From positions 16,967-80,966 of the forward strand of contig NW_025813626.1 in the NCBI RefSeq assembly GCF_910589235.1: 64,000 nt of DNA, in the 5' to 3' direction. Below the pieces are notes generated by a model that saw nothing but the letters and a program-made list of their open reading frames with translations, was not told the origin of the DNA and made no database searches. Both the position numbers and the translations under genes were made by a program. This document shows, piece after piece, positions 40,243 to 55,100 of the stretch (positions within the stretch are counted from its first letter, which is position 1; the number at the start of each line of letters is the position of its first letter). This stretch comes from Vespa crabro (taxonomy: Eukaryota; Arthropoda; Insecta; Hymenoptera; Vespidae).

Positions 40243-43200
40243 TTGCATTTCATAAGATCAAACATCTATTTTATATTGGAATCAAAGTTTTTAACATTCT
40301 TTCATATCGTATATACGATTTTTCGCTCATATACGCGTATCGTCGAAAAACGAAAACTTGAAATCTCGTTCAATTTCAATGATTTTATATTCTATCGATG
40401 CAGAATAAAGAATATAACAAGAATATAACGTTTTTACTATGTTTAAATACGCGTTTTCATATGAAAATTGTCGAAAAACGTAATCGACATACGCGAATTT
40501 CGGTATATGCGAAGATAAAATCGTGAAATCTTTAATAATACTTGTGCCACAGTTAGAAAAATGTTACCAATCGATTCAGAACAGTGCATTTCATAAGATC
40601 AAACATCTATTTTATATTGGAATCAAAGTTTTTAACATTCTTTCATATCGTATATACGATTTTTCGCTCATATACGCGTATCGTCGAAAAACGAAAACTT
40701 GAAATCTCGTTCAATTTCAATGATTTTATATTCTATCGATGCAGAATAAAGAATATAACAAGAATATAACGTTTTTACTATGTTTAAATACGCGTTTTCA
40801 TATGATAATTGTCGGAAAACGTAATCGACATACGCGAATTTCGGTATATGCGAAGATAAAATCGTGAAATCTTTAATAATACTTGTGCCACAGTTAGAAA
40901 AATGTTACCAATCGATTCAGAACATTGCATTTCATAAGATCAAACATCTATTTTATATTGGAATCAAAGTTTTTAACATTCTTTCATATCGTATATACGA
41001 TTTTTCGCTCATATACGCGTATCGTCGAAAAACGAAAACTTGAAATCTCGTTCAATTTCAATGATTTTATATTCTATCGATGCAGAATAAAGAATATAAC
41101 AAGAATATAACGTTTTTACTATGTTTAAATACGCGTTTTCATGATAATTGTCGAAAAACGTAATCGACATACGCGAATTTCGGTATATGCGAAGATAAAA
41201 TCGTGAAATCTTTAATAATACTTGTGCCACAGTTAGAAAAATGTTACCAATCGATTCAGAGCATTGCATTTCATAAGATCAAACATCTATTTTATATTGG
41301 AATCAAAGTTTTTAACATTCTTTCATATCGTATATACGATTTTTCGCTCATATACGCGTATCGTCGAAAAACGAAAACTTGAAATCTCGTTCAATTTCAA
41401 TGATTTTATATTCTATCGATGCAGAATAAAGAATATAACAAGAATATATCGTTTTTACTATGTTTAAATACGCGTTTTCATATGAAAATTGTCGAAAAAC
41501 GTAATCGTCATACGCGAATTTCGGTATATGCGAAGATAAAATCGTGAAATCTTTAATAATACTTGTGCCACAGTTAGAAAAATGTTACCAATCGATTCAG
41601 AACAGTGCATTTCATAAGATCAAACATCTATTTTATATTGGAATCAAAGTTTTTAACATTCTTTCATATCGTATATACGATTTTTCGCTCATATACGCGT
41701 ATCGTCGAAAAACGAAAACTTGAAATCTCGTTCAATTTCAATGATTTTATATTCTATCGATGCAGAATAAAGAATATAACAAGAATATAACGTTTTTACT
41801 ATGTTTAAATACGCGTTTTCATATGATAATTGTCGAAAAACGTAATCGACATACGCGAATTTCGGTATATGCGAAGATAAAATCGTGAAATCTTTAATAA
41901 TACTTGTGCCACAGTTAGAAAAATGTTACCAATCGATTCAGAACAGTGCATTTCATAAGATCAAACATCTATTTTATATTGGAATCAAAGTTTTTAACAT
42001 TCTTTCATATCGTATATACGATTTTTCGCTCATATACGCGTATCGTCGAAAAACGAAAACTTGAAATCTCGTTCAATTTCAATGATTTTATATTCTATCG
42101 TTGCAGAATAAAGAATATAACAAGAATATAACGTTTTTACTATGTTTAAATACGCGTTTTCATATGATAATTGTCGGAAAACGTAATCGACATACGCGAA
42201 TTTCGGTATATGCGAAGATAAAATCGTGAAATCTTTAATAATACTTGTGCCACAGTTAGAAAAATGTTACCAATCGATTCAGAACATTGCATTTCATAAG
42301 ATCAAACATCTATTTTATATTGGAATCAAAGTTTTTAACATTCTTTCATATCGTATATACGATTTTTCGCTCATATACGCGTATCGTCGAAAAACGAAAA
42401 CTTGAAATCTCGTTCAATTTCAATGATTTTATATTCTATCGATGCAGAATAAAGAATATAACAAGAATATAACGTTTTTACTATGTTTAAATACGCGTTT
42501 TCATATGATAATTGTCGAAAAACGTAATCGACATACGCGAATTTCGGTATATGCGAAGATAAAATCGTGAAATCTTTAATAATACTTGTGCCACAGTTAG
42601 AAAAATGTTACCAATAGATTCAGAACATTGCATTTCATAAGATCAAACATCTATTTTATATTGGAATCAAAGTTTTTAATATTCTTTCATATCGTATATA
42701 CGATTTTTCGCTCATATACGCGTATCGTCGAAAAACGAAAACTTGAAATCTCGTTCAATTTCAATGATTTTATATTCTATCGATGCAGAATAAAGAATAT
42801 AACAAGAATATATCGTTTTTACTATGTTTAAATACGCGTTTTCATATGAAAATTGTCGAAAAAACGTAATCGACATACGCGAATTTCGGTATATGCGAAG
42901 ATAAAATCGTGAAATCTTTAATAATACTTGTGCCACAGTTAGAAAAATGTTACCAATCGATTCAGAACAGTGCATTTCATAAGATCAAACATCTATTTTA
43001 TATTGGAATCAAAGTTTTTAACATTCTTTCATATCGTATATACGATTTTTCGCTCATATACGCGTATCGTCGAAAAACGAAAACTTGAAATCTCGTTCAA
43101 TTTCAATGATTTTATATTCTATCGATGCAGAATAAAGAATATAACAAGAATATAACGTTTTTTACTATGTTTAAATACGCGTTTTCATATGATAATTGTC

Positions 43201-45019
43201 GAAAAACGTAATCGACATACGCGAATTTCGGTATATGCGAAGATAAAATCGTGAAATCTTTAATAATACTTGTGCCACAGTTAGAAAAATGTTACCAATC
43301 GATTCAGAACAGTGCATTTCATAAGATCAAACATCTATTTTATATTGGAATCAAAGTTTTTAACATTCTTTCATATCGTATATACGATTTTTCGCTCATA
43401 TCCGCGTATCGTCGAAAAACGAAAACTTGAAATCTCGTACAATTTCAATGATTTTATATTCTATCGATGCAGAATAAAGAATATAACAAGAATATAACGT
43501 TTTTACTATGTTTAAATACTCGTTTTCATATGATAATTGTCGAAAAAACGTAATCGACATACGCGAATTTCGGTATATGCGAAGATAAAATCGTGAAATC
43601 TTTAATAATACTTGTGCCACAGTTAGAAAAATGTTACCAATCGATTCAGAACATTGCATTTCATAAGATCAAACATCTATTTTATATTGGAATCAAAGTT
43701 TTTAACATTCTTTCATATCGTATATACGATTTTTCGCTCATATACGCGTATCGTCGAAAAACGAAAACTTGAAATCTCGTTCAATTTCAATGATTTTATA
43801 TTCTATAGATGCAGAATAAAGAATATAACAAGAATATAACGTTTTTACTATGTTTAAATACGCGTTTTCATATGATAATTGTCGAAAAACGTAATCGACA
43901 TACGCGAATTTCGGTATATGCGAAGATAAAATCGTGAAATCTTTAATAATACTTGTGCCACAGTTAGAAAAATGTTACCAATCGATTCAGAACATTGCAT
44001 TTTCATAAGATCAAACATCTATTTTATATTGGAATCAAAGTTTTTAACATTCTTTCATATCGTATATACGATTTTTCGCTCATATACGCGTATCGTCGAA
44101 AAACGAAAACTTGAAATCTCGTTCAATTTCAATGATTTTATATTCTATCGATGCAGAATAAAGAATATAACAATAATATAACGTTTTTACTATGTTTAAA
44201 TACGCGTTTTCATATGATAATTGTCGAAAAACGTAATCGACATACGCGAATTTCGGTATATGCGAAGATAAAATCGTGAAATCTTTAATAATACTTGTGC
44301 CACAGTTAGAAAAATGTTACCAATCGATTCAGAACAGTGCATTTCATAAGATCAAACATCTATTTTATATTGGAATCAAAGTTTTTAACATTCTTTCATA
44401 TCGTATATACGATTTTTCGCTCATATACGCGTATCGTCGAAAAACGAAAACTTGAAAATCTCGTTCAATTTCAATGATTTTATATTCTATCGATGCAGAA
44501 TAAAGAATATAACAAGAATATAACGTTTTTACTATGTTTAAATACGCGTTTTCATATGATAATTGTCGAAAAACGTAATCGACATACGCGAATTTCGGTA
44601 TATGCGAAGATAAAATCGTGAAATCTTTAATAATACTTGTGCCACAGTTAGAAAAATGTTACCAATCAATTCAGAACAGTGCATTTCATAAGATCAAACA
44701 TCTATTTTATATTGGAATCAAAGTTTTTAACATTCTTTCATATCGTATATACGATTTTTCGCTCATATACGCGTATCGTCGAAAAACGAAAACTTGAAAT
44801 CTCGTTCAATTTCAATGATTTTATATTCTATCGATGCAGAATAAAGAATATAACAAGAATATAACGTTTTTACTATGTTTAAATACGCGTTTTCATATGA
44901 TAATTGTCGAAAAACGTAATCGACATACGCGAATTTCGGTATATGCGAAGATAAAATCGTGAAATCTTTAATAATACTTGTGCCACAGTTAGAAAAATGT
45001 TACCAATCGATTCAGAACA
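40243..45019 (+). repeat. Block without clear HOR, rich in AACAGTGC copies and indels
   Basis: Fourteen monomers, of which seven or more carry AACAGTGC. Shared local markers include CATATGAAAATT (near 40463, 41483 and 42848), GTCGGAAAAC (near 40814 and 42174) and AATATATCG (near 41446 and 42808), suggesting short duplications of three to four monomers. No long order repeats. The block contains most of the single-base length changes in the window. Confidence 0.7.
41134..41147 (+). other. Two-base deletion removing CATATG (339-bp monomer)
   Basis: CGTTTTCATGATAAT replaces CGTTTTCATATGATAAT, a loss of one AT unit that destroys the TCATATGA palindrome in this copy. Confidence 0.85.
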
Positions 45020-45236
45020 GTGCATTTCATAAGATCAAACATCTATTTTATATTGGAATCAAAGTTTTTAACATTCTTTCATATCGTATATACGATTTTT
45101 CGCTCATATACGCGTATCGTCGAAAAACGAAAACTTTAAATCTCGTTCAATTACAATGATTTTATATTCTATCGATGCAGAATAAAGAATATAACAAGAA
45201 TATAACGTTTTTACTATGTTTAAATACGCGTTTTTC
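42856..45236 (+). other. Cluster of six single-base homopolymer insertions
   Basis: Within about 2.4 kb there are six +1 changes, all in short homopolymers. These are A6 near 42860, T6 near 43158, A6 near 43543, T4 in GCATTTTCAT near 44000, A4 in TTGAAAATCTC near 44456, and T5 near 45232. The rest of the array has only seven other length changes in more than 60 kb. Either this stretch is really different or it is a poorly polished part of the assembly. Confidence 0.8.
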
Positions 45237-48089
45237 ATATGATAATTGTCGCAAAACATAATCGACATACGCGAATTTCGGTATATGCGAAGATAAAATC
45301 GTGAAATCTTTAATAATACTTGTGCCACAGTTAGAAAAATGTTACCAATCGATTCAGAACATTGCATTTCATAAGATCAAACATCTATTTTATATTGGAA
45401 TCAAAGTTTTTAACATTCTTTCATATCGTATATACGATTTTTCGCTCATATACGCGTATCGTCGAAAAACGAAAACTTGAAATCTCGTTCAATTTCAATG
45501 ATTTTATATCCTATCGATGCAGAATAAAGAATATAACAAGAATATAACGTTTTTACTATGTTTAAATACGCGTTTTCATATGATAATTGTCGAAAAACGT
45601 AATCGACATACGCGAATTTCGGTATATGCGAAGATAAAATCGTGAAATCTTTAATAATACTTGTGCCACAGTTAGAAAAATGTTACCAATCGATTCAGAA
45701 CATTGCATTTCATAAGATCAAATATCTATTTTATATTGGAATCAAAGTTTTTAACATTATTTCATATCGTATATACGATTTTTCGCTCATATACGCGTAT
45801 CGTCGAAAAACGAAAACTTGAAATCTCGTTCAATTTCAATGATTTTATATTCTATCGATGCAGAATAAAGAATATAACAAGAATATAACGTTTTTACTAT
45901 GTTTAAATACGCGTTTTCATATGATAATTGTCGGAAAACGTAATCGACATACGCGAATTTCGGTATATGCGAAGATAAAATCGTGAAATCTTTAATAATA
46001 CTTGTGCCACAGTTAGAAAAATGTTACCAATCGATTCAGAACAGTGCATTTCATAAGATCAAACATCTATTTTATATTGGAATCAAAGTTTTTAACATTC
46101 TTTCATATCGTATATACGATTTTTCGCTCATATACGCGTATCGTCGAAAAACGAAAACTTTAAATCTCGTTCAATTACAATGATTTTATATTCTATCGAT
46201 GCAGAATAAAGAATATAACAAGAATATAACGTTTTTACTATGTTTAAATACGCGTTTTCATATGATAATTGTCGAAAAACATAATCGACATACGCGAATT
46301 TCGGTATATGCGAAGATAAAATCGTGAAATCTTTAATAATACTTGTGCCACAGTTAGAAAAATGTTACCAATCGATTCAGAACATTGCATTTCATAAGAT
46401 CAAACATCTATTTTATATTGGAATCAAAGTTTTTAACATTCTTTCATATCGTATATACGATTTTTCGCTCATATACGCGTATCGTCGAAAAACGAAAACT
46501 TGAAATCTCGTTCAATTTCAATGATTTTATATTCTATCGATGCAGAATAAAGAATATAACAAGAATATAACGTTTTTACTATGTTTAAATACGCGTTTTC
46601 ATATGATAATTGTCGAAAAACGTAATCGACATACGCGAATTTCGGTATATGCGAAGATAAAATCGTGAAATCTTTAATAATACTTGTGCCACAGTTAGAA
46701 AAATGTTACCAATCGATTCAGAACATTGCATTTCATAAGATCAAACATCTATTTTATATTGGAATCAAAGTTTTTAACATTCTTTCATATCGTATATACG
46801 ATTTTTCGCTCATATACGCGTATCGTCGAAAAACGAAAACTTGAAATCTCGTTCAATTTCAATGATTTTATATTCTATCGATGCAGAATAAAGAATATAA
46901 CAAGAATATAACGTTTTTACTATGTTTAAATACGCGTTTTCATATGATAATTGTCGAAAAACGTAATCGACATACGCGAATTTCGGTATATGCGAAGATA
47001 AAATCGTGAAATCTTTAATAATACTTGTGCCACAGTTAGAAAAATGTTACCAATCAATTCAGAACAGTGCATTTCATAAGATCAAACATCTATTTTATAT
47101 TGGAATCAAAGTTTTTAACATTCTTTCATATCGTATATACGATTTTTCGCTCATATACGCGTATCGTCGAAAAACGAAAACTTTAAATCTCGTTCAATTA
47201 CAATGATTTTATATTCTATCGATGCAGAATAAAGAATATAACAAGAATATAACGTTTTTACTATGTTTAAATACGCGTTTTCATATGATAATTGTCGAAA
47301 AACATAATCGACATACGCGAATTTCGGTATATGCGAAGATAAAATCGTGAAATCTTTAATAATACCTGTGCCACAGTTAGAAAAATGTTACCAATCGATT
47401 CAGAACATTGCATTTCATAAGATCAAACATCTATTTTATATTGGAATCAAAGTTTTTAACATTCTTTCATATCGTATATACGATTTTTCGCTCATATACG
47501 CGTATCGTCGAAAAACGAAAACTTGAAATCTCGTTCAATTTCAATGATTTTATATTCTATCGATGCAGAATAAAGAATATAACAAGAATATAACGTTTTT
47601 ACTATGTTTAAATACGCGTTTTCATATGATAATTGTCGAAAAACGTAATCGACATACGCGAATTTCGGTATATGCGAAGATAAAATCGTGAAATCTTTAA
47701 TAATACTTGTGCCACAGTTAGAAAAATGTTACCAATCGATTCAGAACATTGCATTTCATAAGATCAAACATCTATTTTATATTGGAATCAAAGTTTTTAA
47801 CATTCTTTCATATCGTATATACGATTTTTCGCTCATATACGCGTATCGTCGAAAAACGAAAACTTGAAATCTCGTTCAATTTCAATGATTTTATATTCTA
47901 TCGATGCAGAATAAAGAATATAACAAGAATATAACGTTTTTACTATGTTTAAATACGCGTTTTCATATGATAATTGTCGAAAAACGTAATCGACATACGC
48001 GAAATTCGGTATATGCGAAGATAAAATCGTGAAATCTTTAATAATACTTGTGCCACAGTTAGAAAAATGTTACCAATCGATTCAGAACA
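45020..48089 (+). repeat. 3-mer higher-order repeat, three copies (about 3 x 1023 bp)
   Basis: Monomers at 45020, 46044 and 47067 share AACAGTGC, AAACTTTAAATC, TTCAATTACAATG and ACATAATCG. They are spaced by three monomers each (1024 and 1023 bp). The other two members differ between copies: 45362 has TATATCCTATCG and 45703 has AATATCTATT, CATTATTTC and GTCGGAAAAC, whereas the equivalents at 46385 and 46726 are plain. Confidence 0.8.
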
Positions 48090-50476
48090 TTGCATTTCAT
48101 AAGATCAAACATCTATTTTATATTGAATTCAAAGTTTTTAACATTCTTTCATATCGTATATACGATTTTTCGCTCATATACGCGTATCGTCGAAAAACGA
48201 AAACTTGAAATCTCGTTCAATTTCAATGATTTTATATTCTATCGATGCAGAATAAAGAATATAACAAGAATATAACGTTTTTACTATGTTTAAATACGCG
48301 TTTTCATATGATAATTGTCGAAAAACGTAATCGACATACGCGAATTTCGGTATATGCGAAGATAAAATCGTGAAATCTTTAATAATACTTGTGCCACAGT
48401 TAGAAAAATGTTACCAATCGATTCAGAACATTGCATTTCATAAGATCAAACATCTATTTTATATTGAATTCAAAGTTTTTAACATTCTTTCATATCGTAT
48501 ATACGATTTTTCGCTCATATACGCGTATCGTCGAAAAACGAAAACTTGAAATCTCGTTCAATTTCAATGATTTTATATTCTATCGATGCAGAATAAAGAA
48601 TATAACAAGAATATAACGTTTTTACTATGTTTAAATACGCGTTTTCATATGATAATTGTCGAAAAACGTAATCGACATACGCGAATTTCGGTATATGCGA
48701 AGATAAAATCGTGAAATCTTTAATAATACTTGTGCCACAGTTAGAAAAATGTTACCAATCGATTCAGAACATTGCATTTCATAAGATCAAACATCTATTT
48801 TATATTGGAATCAAAGTTTTTAACATTCTTTCATATCGTATATACGATTTTTCGCTCATATACGCGTATCGTCGAAAAACGAAAACTTGAAATCTCGTTC
48901 AATTTCAATGATTTTATATCCTATCGATGCAGAATAAAGAATATAACAAGAATATAACGTTTTTACTATGTTTAAATACGCGTTTTCATATGATAATTGT
49001 CGAAAAACGTAATCGACATACGCGAATTTCGGTATATGCGAAGATAAAATCGTGAAATCTTTAATAATACTTGTGCCACAGTTAGAAAAATGTTACCAAT
49101 CGATTCAGAACATTGCATTTCATAAGATCAAATATCTATTTTATATTGGAATCAAAGTTTTTAACATTATTTCATATCGTATATACGATTTTTCGCTCAT
49201 ATACGCGTATCGTCGAAAAACGAAAACTTGAAATCTCGTTCAATTTCAATGATTTTATATTCTATCGATGCAGAATAAAGAATATAACAAGAATATAACG
49301 TTTTTACTATGTTTAAATACGCGTTTTCATATGATAATTGTCGGAAAACGTAATCGACATACGCGAATTTCGGTATATGCGAAGATAAAATCGTGAAATC
49401 TTTAATAATACTTGTGCCACAGTTAGAAAAATGTTACCAATCGATTCAGAACATTGCATTTCATAAGATCAAACATCTATTTTATATTGGAATCAAAGTT
49501 TTTAACATTCTTTCATATCATATATACGATTTTTCGCTCATATACGCGTATCGTCGAAAAACGAAAACTTGAAATGTCGTTCAATTTCAATGATTATATA
49601 TTCTATCGATGCAGAATAAAGAATATAACAAGAATATAACGTTTTTACTATGTTTAAATACGCGTTTTCATATGATAATTGTCGAAAAACGTAATCGACA
49701 TACGCGAATTTCGGTATATGCGAAGATAAAATCGTGAAATCTTTAATAATACTTGTGCCACAGTTAGAAAAATGTTACCAATCGATTCAGAACATTGCAT
49801 TTCATAAGATCAAACATCTATTTTATATTGAATTCAAAGTTTTTTACATTCTTTCATATCGTATATACAATTTTTCGCTCATATACGCGTATCGTCGAAA
49901 AACGAAAACTTGAAATCTCGTTCAATTTCAATGATTTTATATCCTATCGATGCAGAATAAAGAATATAACAAGAATATAACGTTTTTACTATGTTTAAAT
50001 ACGCGTTTTCATATGATAATTGTCGAAAAACGTAATCGACATACGCGAATTTCGGTATATGCGAAGATAAAATCGTGAAATCTTTAATAATACTTGTGCC
50101 ACAGTTAGAAAAATGTTACCAATCGATTCAGAACATTGCATTTCATAAGATCAAACATCTATTTTATATTGGAATCAAAGTTTTTAACATTCTTTCATAT
50201 CGTATATACGATTTTTCGCTCATATACGCGTATCGTCGAAAAACGAAAACTTGAAATCTCGTTCAATTTCAATGATTTTATATTCTATCGATGCAGAATA
50301 AAGAATATAACAAGAATATAACGTTTTTACTATGTTTAAATACGCGTTTTCATATGATAATTGTCGAAAAATGTAATCGACATACGCGAATTTCGGTATA
50401 TGAGAAGATAAAATCGAGAAATCTTTAATAATACTTGTGCCACAGTTAGAAAAATGTTACCAATCGATTCAGAACA
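48090..50476 (+). repeat. Seven monomers including a copy of 45362-46043
   Basis: Two adjacent GAATTC monomers (48090 and 48431) are followed at 48772-49453 by a pair that repeats 45362-46043 at 3410 bp (10 monomers), with the same TATATCCTATCG, AATATCTATT, CATTATTTC and GTCGGAAAAC. The copy at 49454 has TATCATATATACG, GAAATGTCG and GATTATATATTC. The copy at 49795 has GAATTC, GTTTTTTACATT and ACAATTTTTC. The one at 50136 has AAAAATGTAATCG, ATGAGAAG and ATCGAGAAATC. Confidence 0.75.
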
Positions 50477-52181
50477 TTGCATTTCATAAGATCAAACATC
50501 TATTTTATATTGGAATCAAAGTTTTTAACATTCATTCATATCGTATATACGATTTTTCGCTCATATACGCGTATCGTCGAAAAACGAAAACTGGAAATCT
50601 CGTTCAATTTCAATGATTTTATATTCTATCGATGCAGAATAAAGAATATAACAAGAATATAACGTTTTTACTATGTTTAAATACGCGTTTTCATATGATA
50701 ATTGTCGAAAAACGTAATCGACATACGCGAATTTCGGTATATGCGAAGATAAAATCGTGAAATCTTTAATAATACTTGTGCCACAGTTAGAAAAATGTTA
50801 CCAATCGATTCAGAACATTGCATTTCATAAGATCAAACATCTATTTTATATTGGAATCAAAGTTTTTAACATTCTTTCATATCGTATATACGATTTTTCG
50901 CTCATATACGCTTATCGTCGAAAAACGAAAACTTGAAATCTCGTTCACTTTCAATGATTTTATATTCTATCGATGCAGAATAAAGAATATAACAAGAATA
51001 TAACGTTTTTACTATGTTTAAATACGCGTTTTCATATGATAATTGTCGAAAAACGTAATCGACATACGCGAATTTCGGTATATGCGAAGATAAAATCGTG
51101 GAATCTTTAATAATACTTGTGCCACAGTTAGAAAAATGTTACCAATCGATTCAGAACATTGCATTTCATAAGATCAAACATCTATTTTATATTGAATTCA
51201 AAGTTTTTAACATTCTTTCATATCGTATATACGATTTTTCGCTCATATACGCGTATCGTCGAAAAACGAAAACTTGAAATCTCGTTCAATTTCAATGATT
51301 TTATATCCTATCGATGCAGAATAAAGAATATAACAAGAATATAACGTTTTTACTATGTTTAAATACGCGTTTTCATATGATAATTGTCGAAAAACGTAAT
51401 CGACATACGCGAATTTCGGTATATGCGAAGATAAAATCGTGAAATCTTTAATAATACTTGTGCCACAGTTAGAAAAATGTTACCAATCGATTCAGAACAT
51501 TGCATTTCATAAGATCAAACATCTATTTTATATTGGAATCAAAGTTTTTAACATTATTTCATATCGTATATACGATTTTTCGCTCATATACGCGTATCGT
51601 CGAAAAACGAAAACTGGAAATCTCGTTCAATTTCAATGATTTTATATTCTATCGATGCAGAATAAAGAATATAACAAGAATATAACGTTTTTACTATGTT
51701 TAAATACGCGTTTTCATATGATAATTGTCGAAAAACGTAATCGACATACGCGAATTTCGGTATATGCGAAGATAAAATCGTGAAATCTTTAATAATACTT
51801 GTGCCACAGTTAGAAAAATGTTACCAATCGATTCAGAACATTGCATTTCATAAGATCAAACATCTATTTTATATTGGAATCAAAGTTTTTAACATTCTTT
51901 CATATCGTATATACGATTTTTCGCTCATATACGCTTATCGTCGAAAAACGAAAACTTGAAATCTCGTTCACTTTCAATGATTTTATATTCTATCGATGCA
52001 GAATAAAGAATATAACAAGAATATAACGTTTTTACTATGTTTAAATACGCGTTTTCATATGATAATTGTCGAAAAACGTAATCGACATACGCGAATTTCG
52101 GTATATGCGAAGATAAAATCGTGAAATCTTTAATAATACTTGTGCCACAGTTAGAAAAATGTTACCAATCGATTCAGAACA
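50477..52181 (+). repeat. 3-mer echo: monomers 50477-50818 repeated at 51500-51841
   Basis: AAAACTGGAAATC (50477) followed by TACGCTTATCG plus TTCACTTTCAATG (50818) recurs 1023 bp later as 51500 and 51841. The monomer between them (51159) has GAATTC and TATATCCTATCG, and 51500 also carries CATTATTTC from the 45703/49113 type. Marker combinations from different lineages in one monomer suggest conversion or exchange within repeats. Confidence 0.75.
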
Positions 52182-55100
52182 TTGCATTTCATAAGATCAA
52201 ACATCTATTTTATATTGGAATCAAAGTTTTTAACATTCTTTCATATCGTATATACGATTTTTCGCTCATATACGCGTATCGTCGAAAAACGAAAACTTGA
52301 AATCTCGTTCAATTTCAATGATTTTATATTCTATCGATGCAGAATAAAGAATATAACAAGAATATAACGTTTTTACTATGTTTAAATACGCGTTTTCATA
52401 TGATAATTGTCGAAAAACGTAATCGACATACGCGAATTTCGGTATATGCGAAGATAAAATCGTGAAATTTTTAATAATACTTGTGCCACAGTTAGAAAAA
52501 TGTTACCAATCGATTCAGAACATTGCATTTCATAAGATCAAACATCTATTTTATATTGGAATCAAAGTTTTTAACGTTCTTTCATATCGTATATACGATT
52601 TTTCGCTCATATACGCGTATCGTCGAAAAACGAAAACTTGAAATCTCGTTCAATTTCAATGATTTTATATTCTATCGATGCAGAATAAAGAATATAACAA
52701 GAATATAACGTTTTTACTATGTTTAAATACGCGTTTTCATATGATAATTGTCGAAAAACGTAATCGACATACGCGAATTTCGGTATATGCGAAGATAAAA
52801 TCGTGAAATCTTTAATAATACTTGTGCCACAGTTAGAAAAATGTTACCAATCGATTCAGAACATTGCATTTCATAAGATCAAACATCTATTTTATATTGG
52901 AATCAAAGTTCTTAACATTCTTTCATATCGTATATACGATTTTTCGCTCATATACGCGTATCGTCGAAAAACGAAAACTTGAAATCTCGTTCAATTTCAA
53001 TGATTTTATATTCTATCGATGCAGAATAAAGAATATAACAAGAATATAACGTTTTTACTATGTTTAAATACGCGTTTTCATATGATAATTGTCGAAAAAC
53101 GTAATCGACATACGCGAATTTCGGTATATGCGAAGATAAAATCGTGAAATCTTTAATAATACTTGTGCCACAGTTAGAAAAATGTTACCAATCGATTCAG
53201 AACATTGCATTTCATAAGATCAAACATCTATTTTATATTGGAATCAAAGTTTTTAACATTCTTTCATTTCGTACATACGATTTTTCGCTCATATACGCGT
53301 ATCGTCGAAAAACGAAAACTTGAAATCTCGTTCAATTTCAATGATTTTATATTCTATCGATGCAGAATAAAGAATATAACAAGAATATAACGTTTTTACT
53401 ATGTTTAAATACGCGTTTTCATATGATAATTGTCGAAAAATGTAATCGACATACGCGAATTTCGGTATATGAGAAGATAAAATCGTGAAATCTTTAATAA
53501 TACTTGTGCCAAAGTTAGAAAAATGTTACCAATCGATTCAGAACATTGCATTTCATAAGATCAAACATCTATTTTATATTGGAATCAAAGTTTTTAACAT
53601 TCTTTCATATCGTATATACGATTTTTCGCTCATATACGCGTATCGTCGAAAAACGAAAACTTGAAATGTCGTTCAATTTCAATGATTTTATATTCTATCG
53701 ATGCAGAATAAAGAATATAACAAGAATATAACGTTTTTACTATGTTTAAATACGCGTTTTCATATGATAATTGTCGAAAAACGTAATCGACATACGCGAA
53801 TTTCGGTATATGCGAAGATAAAATCGTGAAATCTTTAATAATACTTGTGCCACAGTTAGAAAAATGTTACCAATCGATTCAGAACATTGCATTTCATAAG
53901 ATCAAACATCTATTTTATATTGGAATCAAAGTTTTTAACATTCTTTCATATCGTATATACGATTTTTCGCTCATATACGCGTATCGTCGAAAAACGAAAA
54001 CTTGAAATCTCGTTCAATTTCAATGATTTTATATTCTATCGATGCAGAATAAAGAATATAACAAGAATATAACGTTTTTACTATGTTTAAATACGCGTTT
54101 TCATATGATAATTGTCGAAAAACGTAATCGACATACGCGAATTTCGGTATATGCGAAGATAAAATCGTGAAATCTTTAATAATACTTGTGCCACAGTTAG
54201 AAAAATGTTACCAATCGATTCAGAACATTGCATTTCATAAGATCAAACATCTATTTTATATTGGAATCAAAGTTTTTAACATTCTTTCATATCGTACATA
54301 CGATTTTTCGCTCATATACGCGTATCGTCGAAAAACGAAAACTTGAAATCTCGTTCAATTTCAATGATTTTATATTCTATCGATGCAGAATAAAGAATAT
54401 AACAAGAATATAACGTTTTTACTATGTTTAAATACGCGTTTTCATATGATAATTGTCGAAAAACGTAATCGACATACGCGAATTTCGGTATATGCGAAGA
54501 TAAAATCGTGAAATCTTTAATAATACTTGTGCCACAGTTAGAAAAATGTTACCAATCGATTCAGAACAGTGCATTTCATAAGATCAAACATCTTTTTTAT
54601 ATTGGAATCAAAGTTTTTAACATTCTTTCATATCGTATATACGATTTTTCGCTCATATACGCGTATCGTCGAAAAACGAAAACTTGAAACCTCGTTCAAT
54701 TTCAATGATTTTATATTCTATCGATGCAGAATAAAGAATATAATAAGAATATAACGTTTTTACTATGTTTAAATACGCGTTTTCATATGATAATTTTCGA
54801 AAAACGTAATCGACATACGCGAATTTCGGTATATGCGAAGATAAAATCGTGAAATCTTTAATAATACTTGTGCCACAGTTAGAAAAATGTTACCAATCGA
54901 TTCAGAACATTGCATTTCATAAGATCAAACATCTATTTTATATTGGAATCAAAGTTTTTAACATTCTTTCATATCGTATATACGATTTTTCGCTCATATA
55001 CGCGTATCGTCGAAAAACGAAAACTTGAAATCTCGTTCAATTTCAATGATTTTATATTCTATCGATGCAGAATAAAGAATATAACAAGAATATAACGTTT

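Noticed and set aside
42712..42975. Minus-strand open frames of 61-92 codons, such as those at 33904, 41009, 43396, 45104 and 57749
   Set aside because: They appear only where an indel or substitution joins two short antisense frames; they are absent from normal monomers and lack any recognisable domain.
44959..45159. A second + strand frame of 66 codons seen at 44959, 45983, 47006, 51439, 55190 and 61695
   Set aside because: It is opened by single changes that remove a TGA (AAACTTTAAATC, AAACTGGAAATC or CTTGTAATC). It is a frame shadow of the same monomer DNA.
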